A stretch of DNA of 64,000 bases. Source: Lentibacillus juripiscarius JCM 12147 (lineage in GTDB: Bacteria; Bacillota; Bacilli; Bacillales_D; Amphibacillaceae). Below the pieces are notes generated by a model. That model was given only the letters and a program-made list of their open reading frames with translations. It was not told the DNA's origin and ran no database searches. Each line of letters starts with the position of its first letter. Position 1 is the first letter of the stretch. The stretch spans positions 1-64,000 of the forward strand of contig BBCA01000006.1 in NCBI GenBank assembly GCA_001311805.1. Direction: 5' to 3'. Shown in pieces: positions 1 through 9,029 of the stretch. A program made the translations under genes and the position numbers.

Positions 1-68
1 GCAAACGGGCGCTTTTCCCTAGTAAGGATTAGCGCCATCCTGGATTAATAAGTTTTGATAAGACTACG

Positions 69-109
69 AAAAACAGCGCAATTCCACGACTGGGACTGCG
101 CTGTTTTTT
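69..109. terminator. Rho-independent terminator, bidirectional
   Basis: A 12-bp stem (AAAAACAGCGCA at 69-80 with TGCGCTGTTTTT at 97-108) closes a 16-nt loop and has a T run on the + strand and an A run on the other side. It probably ends a gene lying left of the window. Confidence 0.8.
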
Positions 110-141
110 GATGTCCTCCACGGATAAAGTGTGAAGTTCAC

Positions 142-170
142 TTGACGTACAACAAACTTTACATTATGAT
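142..170 (+). promoter_or_regulatory. Sigma-A promoter for the Xre-type regulator
   Basis: TTGACG (142-147) and TATGAT (165-170) are separated by exactly 17 bp, a near-consensus vegetative promoter. It sits about 38 bp upstream of the TTG start at 208, so an upstream reading frame beginning at 142 cannot be translated from this promoter. Confidence 0.75.
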
Positions 171-207
171 AATAATAAAGATGAATTTGACAGAAGGAAT
201 GAGCCAA

Positions 208-516
208 TTGAAAAACATTTTGAAAGACCTAAGGAAAGAATACGGTTATTCCCAAGATGGTCTTGCTGAGAAATTGGGTGTTTCCCGACAGACCGTAATA
301 TCCATCGAGAAGGGCAAATACAATCCTTCTTTGCCACTTGCATTACTTATTAGTCAAATCTTCAATACAACAGTTGAGAGGATTTTCTTTTTAGAGGAAG
401 ACGATCTAAAAAATAAATGGGGTGATAGAAATGGGTTATCGGAAGGCTTACCTCTTTTTTGGTTGTATTTTTATTATTTTTGGAGGATTTCATACAACAA
501 TATATATCATTGCTGA
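208..516 (+). CDS. Small Xre/Cro-CI family transcriptional regulator (YozG-like)
   Basis: A small DNA-binding protein. The helix-turn-helix covers about residues 4-58 (GYSQDGLAEKLGVSRQTV, then IEKGKYNPSLPLAL), the pattern of 65-70 aa YozG-like regulators. I place the start at TTG 208: AGAAGG (192-197) lies 10 bp upstream and the result begins MKNILKDLRKEYG like relatives. Homologues usually stop just after the IFFLEEDD-type tail, whereas this frame runs about 30 residues further into the next gene. One lost A in the A run near 408 would explain that, so the C-terminus after about residue 72 is doubtful. The next gene encodes a membrane protein, a usual pairing. The target is unknown. Confidence 0.75.
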   Translation: MKNILKDLRKEYGYSQDGLAEKLGVSRQTVISIEKGKYNPSLPLALLISQIFNTTVERIFFLEEDDLKNKWGDRNGLSEGLPLFWLYFYYFWRISYNNIYHC

Positions 517-1004
517 AGAAACCTTTCCAGTGATGGGGTATACGTATATTGCCTTAATCATTATGTGTTTTTGTTTAAGCTACCTTGCCCCACAATTTCA
601 AAGAAATGATGAACGGACGAAATTCATTAGGCATAAAGCAATGTTATATTCTTTTTCTCAATCATCGTTTATTTAATTGTTCTAATGGCTCTTCTTAATT
701 TGAATGTTATTGCTTTATCGGCGTTACAAGTAGTTAGTCTTTTGCTTGCTTTGTCGTTTTATTACGGTCTTTCTTTCAATGGTTACTTTGTCAAAACTTT
801 ATTAAAGGAGCAAAAATTTATGGAATATTTTTCCTGTTGCATCAGTTATTTCCTTTATTGTTCTTTTTCTTTTAATTCGTAAAGACAAGAACGAAGATGG
901 TTCATTAACCAAAAAAAGGATGGAAAAAGTTCTGGGCTGCCCTTATAGTTCTTTTTCTTGCATCAATTGCATTTTTATTTATTTCAGATTTTGTTGTGGA
1001 TTAA
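431..1004 (+). CDS. Multi-pass membrane protein paired with the Xre regulator (frameshifted)
   Basis: The start is ATG 431 behind GGGGTGAT (419-426). The first frame (to about 655) encodes two hydrophobic helices and a basic RNDERTKFIRHK loop. It continues in the next frame (VYLIVLMALLNLNVIAL, then SALQVVSLLLALSFYYG), and after further shifts near 840 and 920 ends with KKFWAALIVLFLASIAFLF to the TAA at 1002-1004. The pieces join into one protein of about 190 residues with five or six membrane segments. It resembles the DUF2178/DUF3169-type proteins that accompany YozG-like regulators, but I do not recognise the family firmly. At least three frame breaks are needed. Confidence 0.5.
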
Positions 1005-1028
1005 CTCTATTAATCAGGAGTATAGCGT

Positions 1029-1059
1029 ATTCCAGAATAGGGCGCTGTTCCGGAATAAA
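1029..1059. repeat. Short inverted motif with GAATAGGGCGC core
   Basis: TATTCCAGAATAGGGCGC is followed by TGTTCCGGAATA, giving outer arms TATTCC/GGAATA. Related strings occur after the toxin gene (3359-3376) and after the small membrane gene (3598-3616, TATTCCAAAAAAGGGCGC). All three lie in gene-downstream positions of the same accessory segment. Confidence 0.35.
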
Positions 1060-1142
1060 AGCAGCTTCCAAATTACCATTGTAGAGCCAGTTTGCGAAAA
1101 AAGAATATCGTCATTTGTTCAGTTTAAAAGGGGGATGAGAGA

Positions 1143-1199
1143 ATGTCTGAAAACGCAATAAGTGAAGACGCTTTTTCTTCTTCTAGTAAAGTGAAATAA
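1143..1199 (+). CDS. Possible 18-residue peptide with strong ribosome binding site
   Basis: AAAGGGGGATG lies just upstream of ATG 1143, and the frame runs 18 codons to TAA at 1197-1199 (MSENAISEDAFSSSSKVK). The Shine-Dalgarno sequence is much better than chance, but the product is unrecognised and could be the 5' end of a gene cut off by a frameshift or deletion. Confidence 0.3.
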   Translation: MSENAISEDAFSSSSKVK

Positions 1200-1257
1200 T
1201 AGCAAGTAAGGTAATATTTTAAAGAGTGAATTGAGTAAGATTTAAAGGATGGTTTTG

Positions 1258-1635
1258 ATGAAAAATCATATAAAGGTGAATGGAAGGCTTCTTCAGACAA
1301 ACAAACGTTTTAAACAATTGAAAGAGAGTCAAAAGAATTGGATTGTTCCTGAGCTTTATAATCTTTATCACAAAAAAATGGAGGAAATACGTACAACAAG
1401 AAAACTTCCTCCACACCATCGTGATACGGTTATTTCATCTCTATATGAACAGATTAGGGATAGAGAAATATGGATTCCCTATGATGAAGTCAAAAAATAC
1501 ACCTTTGGTAAAACCGCAAAGATGGTAAAATCGTTTAAGAAACAATTTCCTGAGCTGAGTAAAGAAATAGAAGCCGAGCACGCTAAAAATAGAATGAATT
1601 TTGCATGCTGTTTAAAAAAGGCAGGCTATTGTTAA
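1258..1635 (+). CDS. Uncharacterised basic protein, 125 residues
   Basis: I choose ATG 1258 because AAAGGA (1244-1249) is 8 bp away, while the upstream in-frame ATG at 1249 overlaps that site. The protein is rich in Lys and Arg, without membrane segments or a signal peptide, and has a mid region IRDREIWIPYDEVKKY followed by a basic FGKTAKMVKSFKKQF stretch. I know of similar short basic proteins encoded in Bacillaceae accessory DNA, but no function. It sits between a regulator module and a tyrosine recombinase. The frame is intact. Confidence 0.6.
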   Translation: MKNHIKVNGRLLQTNKRFKQLKESQKNWIVPELYNLYHKKMEEIRTTRKLPPHHRDTVISSLYEQIRDREIWIPYDEVKKYTFGKTAKMVKSFKKQFPELSKEIEAEHAKNRMNFACCLKKAGYC

Positions 1636-1726
1636 GTCCACTGTTCCGAACAGAAAATTTCGTGATTACTCAAGGATTTTATTTTGTTATACATTTCGAT
1701 TGTTGAATAAAGATTATGTAAAAAGA

Positions 1727-1762
1727 CCATACTAGAATCAAATTAATTGATTCATAGTATGG
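1727..1762. promoter_or_regulatory. 36-bp hairpin overlapping the recombinase ribosome binding site
   Basis: CCATACTA-GAATCAA pairs with TTGATTC-A-TAGTATGG around a TTAA-type centre: about 15 bp of stem with one bulge. The 3' arm ends at 1762, inside the GGGAG (1761-1765) that serves the recombinase start at 1776. In RNA the fold would partly hide the Shine-Dalgarno sequence. It could equally be a recombinase binding site. Confidence 0.55.
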
Positions 1763-1775
1763 GAGCGTGAAATAT

Positions 1776-2616
1776 ATGTTGCTGTCGGAAGCATGGGAAA
1801 AGTACCAGTCCGATAAAAAAATCGAGGGTTATTCTCCTCTTACTTTGAAGATGTATGGCTTTCAACGTGATCTTTTACAGCGTTATTTCGGTGATATCAG
1901 AATGAGTGATACTACAACGGAAAATCTAAAACAATACTTGGGCGAAGCTGGAGGACATTTAAAACCATCTAGTTTGGGGCATCGAGTACGATTTATTAAG
2001 TCGTTGTTTAAATGGACACATGAGGAAGGTTTTATTGTAAAAAATCCAGCTGCCAAATTAAAAGAGCCTAAGTTAGGTAAGCGAATTCCAAAGTTTCTTT
2101 CCGAACATGAAATTGAACATCTTCGAGAAGGATGTCATACATCGATGGAGAATGCTTTGTTTGAATTTTTATTCGACTGGCTGCCGGATAGGAGAAGTTG
2201 CGAAATTAAACCGAGACGATATTAATTTCGCAGGAAACTCAGTAATAGTACATGGTAAAGGTGATAAGGAAAGAGAAGTTTACTTTAATATACGATGTGC
2301 GATTTGGTTAAAAAGGTATTTAGATGAACGTGAGGATGACGAACCCTGTTTATTTGTCACAGAGCGTAAACCCATAAGACGTATGAGTGTAGATACTTTG
2401 AGATACATTATTAAACGTATTTCTAATCGTGCTGGAATCAAACAAACAATTCACCCCCACCAATTACGTCACAGTTATGCTACACACATGGTAGATAACG
2501 GTGCTCCCCTTGAAGTAATTCAGAGCCTTCTTGGTCATGAAAAGAGTGAAACAACCAGGATTTATGCTCATCTCAGCGGGAAATTAAGACATGATTTCTA
2601 TAGCAAATATTTTTAA
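1776..2616 (+). CDS. Tyrosine recombinase, XerC/XerD-like (one frameshift)
   Basis: Site-specific recombinase of about 280 residues. Residues 1-90 form the SAM-like core-binding domain (SPLTLKMYGFQRDLL, then VRFIKSLFKWTHEEGF) and the rest the catalytic domain. All catalytic residues are visible: Arg in TGCRIGEV, Lys in HGKGDKER, HxxR in HPHQLRHSYATH, His in LLGHEKS and Tyr in RIYAHLSG. A single frame break near 2175-2185, between FLFD and the Arg motif, splits the frame. ATG 1776 is chosen because GGGAG lies 10 bp upstream; the GTG at 1767 is too close to it. Lone XerD-like proteins of this size serve chromosome or plasmid dimer resolution or act as element integrases. The accessory context favours an element-borne enzyme. 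Confidence 0.85.
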
Positions 2617-2693
2617 AGGGAAAAGCGCATATTCCTGTATGGCAAGAAAGGGATTCAAAAACTGTTACCTTCCTAGTTTAAATGATGCAATGA

Positions 2694-2723
2694 TGTTCCG
2701 GAACCTCATTACTGTGTTATAAT
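2694..2723 (+). promoter_or_regulatory. Extended -10 promoter of the toxin-antitoxin operon
   Basis: TATAAT at 2718-2723 is preceded by TGT (2715-2717), an extended -10 TGn element. The -35 (TGTTCC or GTTCCG near 2694-2700) is weak. The antitoxin start lies 38 bp downstream. Confidence 0.6.
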
Positions 2724-2761
2724 AGAGGAAATTAAAAACGTAACTTTTGAGGTGATCGATA

Positions 2762-3025
2762 ATGAGACCGTTAAGCAAAAATGCAAAGGAAGAGCTAGCA
2801 AATGCCATGAATAATCAAAATTCAGCGATGTTTGTTGTCGATGGAAAACTAATCTCTTTAGAGGCACATGATTCACCTTCCAAGGATGAAGACCCCGATA
2901 ATTTGGCACAGGAAATCGAAGAGTACCCGGAATTAAAGAAATCACTGCAACGTTTTCTTGACAATCCGGATATGAGACGCTATACCGCAGAAGAGTTAAA
3001 GGAGTCACGGCATGACAGAAGATAA
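2762..3025 (+). CDS. Putative antitoxin of a RelE/ParE-type module
   Basis: This 87-residue acidic protein starts at ATG 2762 behind GAGGTGAT. It has a short N-terminal part (MRPLSKNAKEELANAMNNQ), a beta-like FVVDGKLISLE segment and a charged helical C-terminus, as in small antitoxins that cover their partner with a C-terminal helix. Its last 14 bases overlap the toxin gene, implying translational coupling. I assign the role from this overlap and the toxin fold; the DNA-binding domain is not one I can name. The frame is intact. Confidence 0.6.
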   Translation: MRPLSKNAKEELANAMNNQNSAMFVVDGKLISLEAHDSPSKDEDPDNLAQEIEEYPELKKSLQRFLDNPDMRRYTAEELKESRHDRR

Positions 3026-3370
3026 CCGGAAGTTCTCGGTTTATTTTACAGAAGAGTTTAACAAGAGCTTGGATCAAATCCAAGCTTTCTTTTCGGAGCA
3101 AGGAGAAGATGTGCTTGAATGGTGGTTTACTAAAGAAGATAACATGATTGATGAAATCGATCAACTGTTATCTTCTTTTCCATATGCTGGAAAGATGGTT
3201 GAACAGGGACCTTTTAAAGGTTTGCGTTGTCTTACATACGGAAAAAGCCGTCACCGAATGTTAAATTATTTGATTTTTATGCAGTTTATGAAAAAGATTA
3301 CGAGATTGATGTCATTAATATTTTTGCCCGCACGTTCAAAGCGGAAGCGGAAAAAATAGTTCCCGAATAG
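3012..3370 (+). CDS. RelE/ParE superfamily toxin (one frameshift)
   Basis: The N-terminus reads YFTEEFNKSLDQIQAFFSEQG, then IDEIDQLLSSFPYAGKMVEQGPFKGLR, the helix-helix-strand start of RelE/ParE toxins. Restoring one T near 3262 gives HRMFKLFDFYAVYEKDYEID and VINIFARTFKAEAEKIVPE, the characteristic final beta strands, ending at TAG 3368-3370. The unshifted frame instead ends in a nonsensical basic tail. ParE members act on DNA gyrase and RelE members cleave mRNA at the ribosome; the sequence does not decide between them. It is co-transcribed with the upstream antitoxin, with a 14-nt overlap. Confidence 0.65.
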
Positions 3371-3405
3371 GGCCAGATTGTTCAAAACTGTAAGGGGGTT
3401 TTGAA

Positions 3406-3587
3406 GTGAGACCATTAGGGTGGATAACGGTAGGATTTTTAGTAATCGGACTTATTTTTATGTTTATCTGCAGTTTTTCACAGAATTGACGACTCAAGGA
3501 AAAGCTTGGTTTATTTTAGGTACTGGAGTTTGGGGAGCAATGTGTGTTATGTTAACTGCTTGGTCATTTCTTGACTATTATAAATAA
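3406..3587 (+). CDS. Small two-helix membrane protein (one frameshift)
   Basis: GTG 3406 follows AAGGGGG (3392-3398) at 7 bp. The frame starts MRPLGWITVGFLVIGLIFMF, a membrane helix, then breaks near 3465 and resumes as LQFFTELTTQGKAWFILGTG and a second hydrophobic stretch GVWGAMCVMLTAWSFLDYYK to TAA 3585-3587. It has about 60 residues. No family is recognised. Confidence 0.45.
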
Positions 3588-3635
3588 ACTTAGTATTTAT
3601 TCCAAAAAAGGGCGCGATTTTTGAACATCAAAGCT

Positions 3636-3672
3636 TAATTCCTCGCCAAAAACAGGGAGGAATTAGGTTTTT
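3636..3672 (+). terminator. Rho-independent terminator
   Basis: The stem TAATTCCTC (3636-3644) / GAGGAATTA (3657-3665) has a 12-nt loop and is followed by GGTTTTTATT. It closes the toxin-antitoxin/membrane protein segment. Confidence 0.7.
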
Positions 3673-3699
3673 ATTCTACGTTATTTTAAATTTCCCAAT

Positions 3700-4066
3700 T
3701 GGTAAATACGGCGGCAACAGGTGATAAGTTCTGCGGCAGAAATACACTGCTAGCGAAGGCAATAATCCTCGAAAATACAAACCAATTTTCTCACGAAGAT
3801 GTAAAGCTGCCGAAGCATTCCTTGTCCTATGGGAACAGCACGCGCCCGAAGACCCCGGATTAAGCGTTTTTTTGCTTCCGAGGAGTCCGTGCCCATGGAA
3901 AGCGACGAGCGAAACATCCACCGAGTAAGCTGCGAGTTGCGAGGGAGTGCTGTTTCACGGAAAAACTTGCAACACGACGAGCACCAAAGTATATTGCCGG
4001 AGCGGTGTCACAGGACTCAATATTTTACAGTTACATCGCAGTTTATAGAAACTGATAAGTAAGGTT
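3700..4066. repeat. Dispersed repeat family A, degenerate inverted copy
   Basis: No gene is seen here. GGGAACAGCACG (3831-3842) and GAAGACCCCG (3848-3857) are reverse complements of segments of the copy at 33988-33999 and 33973-33982. The end CGCAGTTTATAGAAACTG (4037-4054) matches the reverse complement of that copy's left end in 16 of 18 positions. The copy is diverged and in the opposite orientation. Confidence 0.6.
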
Positions 4067-4104
4067 TCATCCTAGCAAAAAACACTTTATATTTTCTGAA
4101 AAAA

Positions 4105-4739
4105 GTGATAGACTGTTTGGTAGCAGGAAGGAGGGTTCAGAACGAATTTACGGAAAAAATCATCGATGAGTCCCTGATCTTATTTGAAAAACATGGATTC
4201 CACGGTGTCACAGTCAATCAAATTGTTCGTAACACCGGAACCTCCAAGGGAGGCTTTTATCACCATTTCACGTCCAAAGACGAATTGCTTTTTGTCATTC
4301 ATGACGAATTTATAACATATGTATTGGAGAAGGCAACCACTGCCAATGAAATGTATGAATGCCCAACCGAAAAACTGCAGGCAATCGTAAAGGAATTCGT
4401 GAAGGTGTTTGACCTGTACAAAGCACATATTTCCGTCTTTTACCAGGAGCATATCTATTTAAAACCGCATTACGAAACATTAATCAATGAGAAGCGGGAC
4501 CGTTTCAAAGAGCTGATGGTTGGTACCGTCCGGGAGGGAAAGGAAGCGGGTGCATTCCGCCACGATCTTGCTGAAGAAATAACGGCAATGGCTATTCTTG
4601 GAATGGTTAACTGGACGTATAAATGGTATAAACCATCTGGTCCTAAATCAATTGATGAAATTGGATCTATTTTGTCGACTTAATATTGCATGCTGTACTG
4701 GAAAAGGACACAATGGATACAGTCCCAATCGATACATAA
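4105..4739 (+). CDS. TetR-family repressor of the acyl-CoA operon (one frameshift)
   Basis: About 205 residues. The N-terminal helix-turn-helix is typical of TetR: FEKHGFHGVTVNQIVRNTG, then SKGGFYHHFTSKDELL (about residues 27-60). The C-terminal ligand domain includes YKAHISVFYQEHIYL and WTYKWYKPSG as in fatty-acyl-CoA-responsive members. Restoring one T near 4673 continues the frame as SIFVDLILHAVLEKD to TAA 4737-4739; otherwise it stops at 4683. The start is uncertain: GTG 4105 and TTG 4117 are available, but a strong GGAAGGAGGG at about 4125-4134 has no start codon behind it, suggesting another base error. The gene lies directly upstream of the acyl-CoA operon with a palindromic operator, so it probably represses it. 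Confidence 0.8.
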
Positions 4740-4807
4740 CGGGAAAGCAGTGGGCATAAGCACTTAAGCGGGGAAACGACGGTTGTATATATTTTTATTG
4801 CCATTAC

Positions 4808-4825
4808 AGACCAACCAGTCGGTCT
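4808..4825. promoter_or_regulatory. TetR-type operator upstream of the acyl-CoA dehydrogenase gene
   Basis: AGACCAACCAGTCGGTCT is an 18-bp interrupted palindrome (AGACC-N-AC-NN-GT-N-GGTCT). It ends 25 bp before the dehydrogenase start, where a repressor would block the promoter. The AGACCNACNNGTNGGTCT pattern is typical of TetR-family operators. Confidence 0.7.
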
Positions 4826-4850
4826 CTTGAATGAACAGAGGGGGTTTGAC

Positions 4851-5992
4851 ATGAATTTTGAATTGACGAAAGAGCAGGCTATGATTCAAAAATGGTCCGG
4901 GATTTTGCACAGGAGGTTATCCAGCCGCGAGCCATTGAAATCGATAAAGAAGCCTCATTTCCGCTCGATATATTTGAGCAAATGGGGGAGTTGGGGCTTT
5001 TGGGAATTCCATTTCCTGAAGAATATGGCGGTTCCGGCGGTGATACACTTTCGTATGCCATAGCTGTCGAAGAAGTCGGGAGAGTATGCGGAAGTACCGG
5101 TCTCAGCTTTGCGGCGGCGGTATCCCTTGGAGCAAGTCCTATTCACTATTTTGGAACCAAGGAACAAAAGGAAACGTTTCTGACGCCGATGGCAGAAGGG
5201 AAAGCACTTGGTTCGTTCGGGCTGACGGAACCGAATGCAGGATCAGACGCTGGCGGGACAAAAACGACAGCTGTTGTAGATGGCAATGACTACATTATCA
5301 ATGGTGAAAAATGTTTTATCACCAATGCGAACTATGCGAAGACGATTATTGTAACCGCTGTCACCGGCAAGGACAACCGGGGGAAAAATATCATTTCTGC
5401 GATTATCGTCCCGGCGGATGCAGAAGGGCTCACCACTACGGGCAATTATGACAAGATGGGGGTACGCGGTTCTGATACAGCGGAAATTGTACTGGACAAT
5501 GTCCGTGTACCGAAAGAAAACCTGCTGGGTGACCCTGAAAAAGGATTTAAGCAATTTCTGCATACACTGGATGGCGGCCGCATTTCAATCGCCGCCCTTG
5601 GACTGGGCATTGCGCAGGCGTCGCTTGATAGAGCGCTTGAATACGCACAGGAACGGCAGCAGTTTGGCAAACCTATTGCGAAATTGCAGGCTATTCAATT
5701 CAAACTTGCCGATATGTCTATGGAAGTGGAGCTTGCCCGCAACATGGTTTATAAAGCGGCCTGGCTGAAGGACAATGATAAGCCGTTTTCTAAGGAAGCT
5801 GCATATGCAAAATTGTATGCAACAGAAACTGCATTCCGGGCAGCTAATCAGGCAATCCAGATTCATGGCGGGTACGGATATATGCGGGAGTACGAAGTGG
5901 AACGGTACTTGCGTGATGCGAAACTGCTTGAAATTGGGGAAGGGACCTCGGAAATACAGCGCATGGTGATTGCAAGGCACCTGGGCTGCTAA
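4851..5992 (+). CDS. yngJ: Acyl-CoA dehydrogenase, YngJ-like (one frameshift)
   Basis: FAD flavoprotein that oxidises acyl-CoA to 2-enoyl-CoA and passes electrons to electron-transfer flavoprotein; about 380 residues. ATG 4851 follows a GAGGGGG site. One A is missing in the run near 4890; restoring it joins [14 protein letters not shown] to [18 protein letters not shown]. Visible signatures are [16 protein letters not shown] (FAD and substrate contact), [38 protein letters not shown] and the terminal [15 protein letters not shown], whose Glu is the likely catalytic base. It is the first gene of an operon matching B. subtilis yngJ-I-HA-HB-F-E. An isovaleryl- or short-chain acyl-CoA substrate is inferred from the operon, not from the sequence. 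Confidence 0.9.
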
Positions 5993-6020
5993 TAAAACTA
6001 TTATTGAGGGGAGAAGTTTC

Positions 6021-7668
6021 ATGACGTTACTGAACCTGACCGTGGGAGAACTGCTGGAAGAGCAAGTGAAGATGTATCCGCATCAGGAAGCAATCGTCTA
6101 TCCAGAATTAAACCTGCGCAAAACGTATACCGAATTCAATGAAATGGTCAACCAGGCAGCGAAGGGGCTTATGTCGCTTGGGATTGAAAAGGGAGAGAAT
6201 GTTGCCATTTGGGCAGATAATAGGCCGGAATGGATCACGTCACAGTTTGCAACGGGCAAGATGGGGGCAGTGCTCGTTACTGTTAATACAAACTACCAGG
6301 CGCAGGAACTCGAATATCTGCTGAAACAATCGGAATCTACGACACTCATCCTTGCTGAGTCCTATAAAGGCACGTCGTATATTGATATTTTAAAAGAGGT
6401 ATGTCCAGAATTCGAGCATAGCGAAAAAGGAAACTTGCAGTCGGCGAACCTACCTTTCCTGAAAAACATTATCGTATTAAGTGATGATGATTATCCGAAT
6501 GCACACACCTGGAAAGAAGTCATGACCAAAGGGAGCACCATCACAGAAGAGGAACTTGCAGGACGGCAACAGACGCTCGAACCGAAAGAAGTTATCAATA
6601 TGCAGTACACGTCTGGAACAACCGGGTTTCCAAAAGGGGTAATGCTGACACATCACAATATCGTCAATAACGGAAACAAAATAGCTGACTGTATGAAGCT
6701 GACAGCGGATGACCGTCTCTGTATACCGGTGCCATTCTTCCATTGTTTCGGATGCGTGCTGGGTGTGCTTGCAGCGGCATCGAAAGGAACGACGATGGTT
6801 ATTTTGGAACAGTTCGAGGCAGAAAAAGTCATGAAAGCTGTTTCCGAAGAAAAATGTACTGGACTGCACGGTGTACCAACCATGTTCATTGCCGAACTGA
6901 ATCATCCAAACTTTTCGAAATATGATTTCTCCCATTTGCGCACAGGTATTATGGCTGGTTCCACCTGCCCAATTGAGGTGATGAACGATGTCATGAACAA
7001 AATGGGCGCCAGCGAAATAACGATAGCTTATGGACAGACGGAATCGTCCCCGGTTATTACACAGACAAGAACAGATGACCCGGTCGAACTGCGTGCAACA
7101 ACCGTTGGAAAAGTCCACTCAAATGTGGAGGTCAAAATTGTCGCACCTGGTACCAATGAGGAACAGGAAGCAGGTGTGCCGGGTGAATTGTGCACGCGTG
7201 GCTATCATATTATGAAAGGCTACTATAATAATCCCGAAGCAACCGATACGGCCATTGACAGTGATGGCTGGCTGCATACCGGAGACTTGGCAGTTATGGA
7301 TGAAAACGGCTACGTACAAATTACGGGTCGTATGAAGGATATGATCATCCGCGGCGGTGAAAATATTTATCCGCGTGAGATTGAAGAATTTCTCTATCAG
7401 CATCCAGCTGTTCTTGATGTCCAGGTCGTTGGCATACCAGATAAAAATATGGGGAAGAAATCATGGCCTGGATCATTCTAAAGGATGGAGTGACTGCCAC
7501 GGAGGATGACATCCGGTCGTTTTGTGATGGGAATGTCTCAAGACACAAAATTCCAAAGCACATCAAATTCACTGATGAGTACCCGCTACCGCCAGTGGTA
7601 AAATCCAGAAGTATAAATTGCGGGAGTATGCGACGGAGGCACTGCAAAATCAGGGAGGAAAACAATGA
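6021..7668 (+). CDS. yngI: AMP-forming acyl-CoA synthetase, YngI-like (two frameshifts)
   Basis: Activates a carboxylic acid to its CoA thioester through an acyl-adenylate; about 547 residues. The adenylate-forming core motifs are YTSGTTGFPKGVMLTH (about residue 195), the YGQTESSPV motif and GRMKDMIIRGGENIYP (hinge). Breaks: one G missing near 7453 (joining NMGEEIMAWIILKDG) and one A near 7592 (restoring LTASGKIQKYKLREYA with the catalytic Lys). The corrected stop TGA 7666-7668 overlaps the next ATG as ATGA, indicating translational coupling. ATG 6021 follows GAGGGGAGAAG. Relatives act on medium-chain or branched fatty acids. Confidence 0.88.
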
Positions 7669-9017
7669 TAAAAAGATAGTTGTAGCGAATCGCGGGGAGA
7701 TTGCAGCTCGAATTATCCGCACATGTAAAAAACTAGATATTGAAACTGTTGCCGTGTATTCAGAAGCGGATCAGAAAGCTCCATTTGTTTCGATGGCGGA
7801 TGAAAGTTATTTGCTTGGACCTTCCCGTGTCCAGGAAAGTTACCTGAACGCTGAAAAAATTATTTCCCTTGCTGAAAAAGCGGGGGCAGATGCCATTCAT
7901 CCGGGATACGGCTTTTTGAGTGAAAACAGCCAATTTGCCAATAAATGCCAGGGTGCAGGGCTTGTATTTATTGGCCCTTCCAGCCGGGTTATGGAACAAA
8001 TGGGGAATAAAATCGCAGCGCGCAAAGCAATGAAAAATGCCGGGGTTCCAATTGTACCAGGAACGGATGAGGCTGTTGCTAACGTGGAAGAAGCAAAAGA
8101 AATAGCGGAATCAATCGGCTATCCCATCATGCTGAAAGCTGCTTCGGGCGGTGGCGGCATTGGCATGCAAGTGTCCAATCGGATGAAGAGCTGGAAAAAG
8201 CATTCGACAGCAATGCGAGGCGGGCACAGACTTTTTCGGTGATGGTGCCATGTTTATGGAGAAAAAACTGGAAAATGCCAGACATATCGAGATACAGCTA
8301 TTGGCAGACCATCACGGGAATACAGTTCATTTATTTGAACGTGAATGTTCGATCCAGCGCCGCAATCAGAAAGTGATAGAGGAAGCACCTTCTCCATTTA
8401 TTTCTGAATCTACACGCCAGGAGATGGGTGAATCAGCTATCAGAGCGGCAAAAGCTTTACATTATACTAATGCAGGAACGATAGAGTTTATCGTTGATGA
8501 GCATGAAAATTTCTACTTTCTGGAGATGAATACAAGGGTTCAGGTCGAACATCCAGTGACAGAGGAAGTGACTGGACTAGATATCGTTGAGCAGCAGATT
8601 GCCATTGCCAACGGAGAAAAACTTGCTTATAAACAGCCGGATATCGTACGGGATGGGCATGCAATCGAGGCAAGAATTTACGCGGAGGATCCGGAAACGT
8701 TTTTCCCTTCGCCGGGACACATTTCTGCATTTGAGCTACCGGATGGCGAGAACATCCGTAATGAAACAGCTGTCAAAGCTGATTTTACGGTTACACCATT
8801 CTATGACCCGATGATCGGCAAACTGATTGTCTGGGGCGCAGACAGAAACAAGGCAATTGCAGCCCTGAAACAGGCACTATTGAACTATAAGGTAGAAGGA
8901 ATTAAAACCAATATTCCAATGCTAGTGGAAGTGGCAGATCATAGCCAGTTTCAAAACGGAAATACAACGACAGCATTTATCGACAATTATTACTTGCCAA
9001 TGATGAAAACAAACTAG
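7665..9017 (+). CDS. yngHA: Biotin carboxylase subunit of an acyl-CoA carboxylase, YngH-like (frameshifted)
   Basis: Carboxylates biotin on the carrier protein using ATP and bicarbonate. Restoring one A in the run after ATG 7665 gives MIKKIVVANRGEIAARIIRTC. The ATP-grasp region (KAASGGGGIGMQV, near 8150) is followed by two or three indels at 8175-8235; the frame resumes FGDGAMFMEKKLENARHIEIQ. The catalytic stretch is FYFLEMNTRVQVEHPVTEE. It has about 450 residues, the standard length for a free biotin carboxylase. Because it pairs with a separate carrier and a carboxyltransferase, it should belong to a methylcrotonyl- or propionyl-CoA-type carboxylase rather than housekeeping AccC, but the sequence alone does not prove substrate. 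Confidence 0.88.
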
Positions 9018-9029
9018 GAGGTTATGAAA

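Noticed and set aside
3829..4062. Open frame inside the family A repeat near 3.9 kb
   Set aside because: It lies within a repeated palindromic element and has no homologous frame in the other copies.
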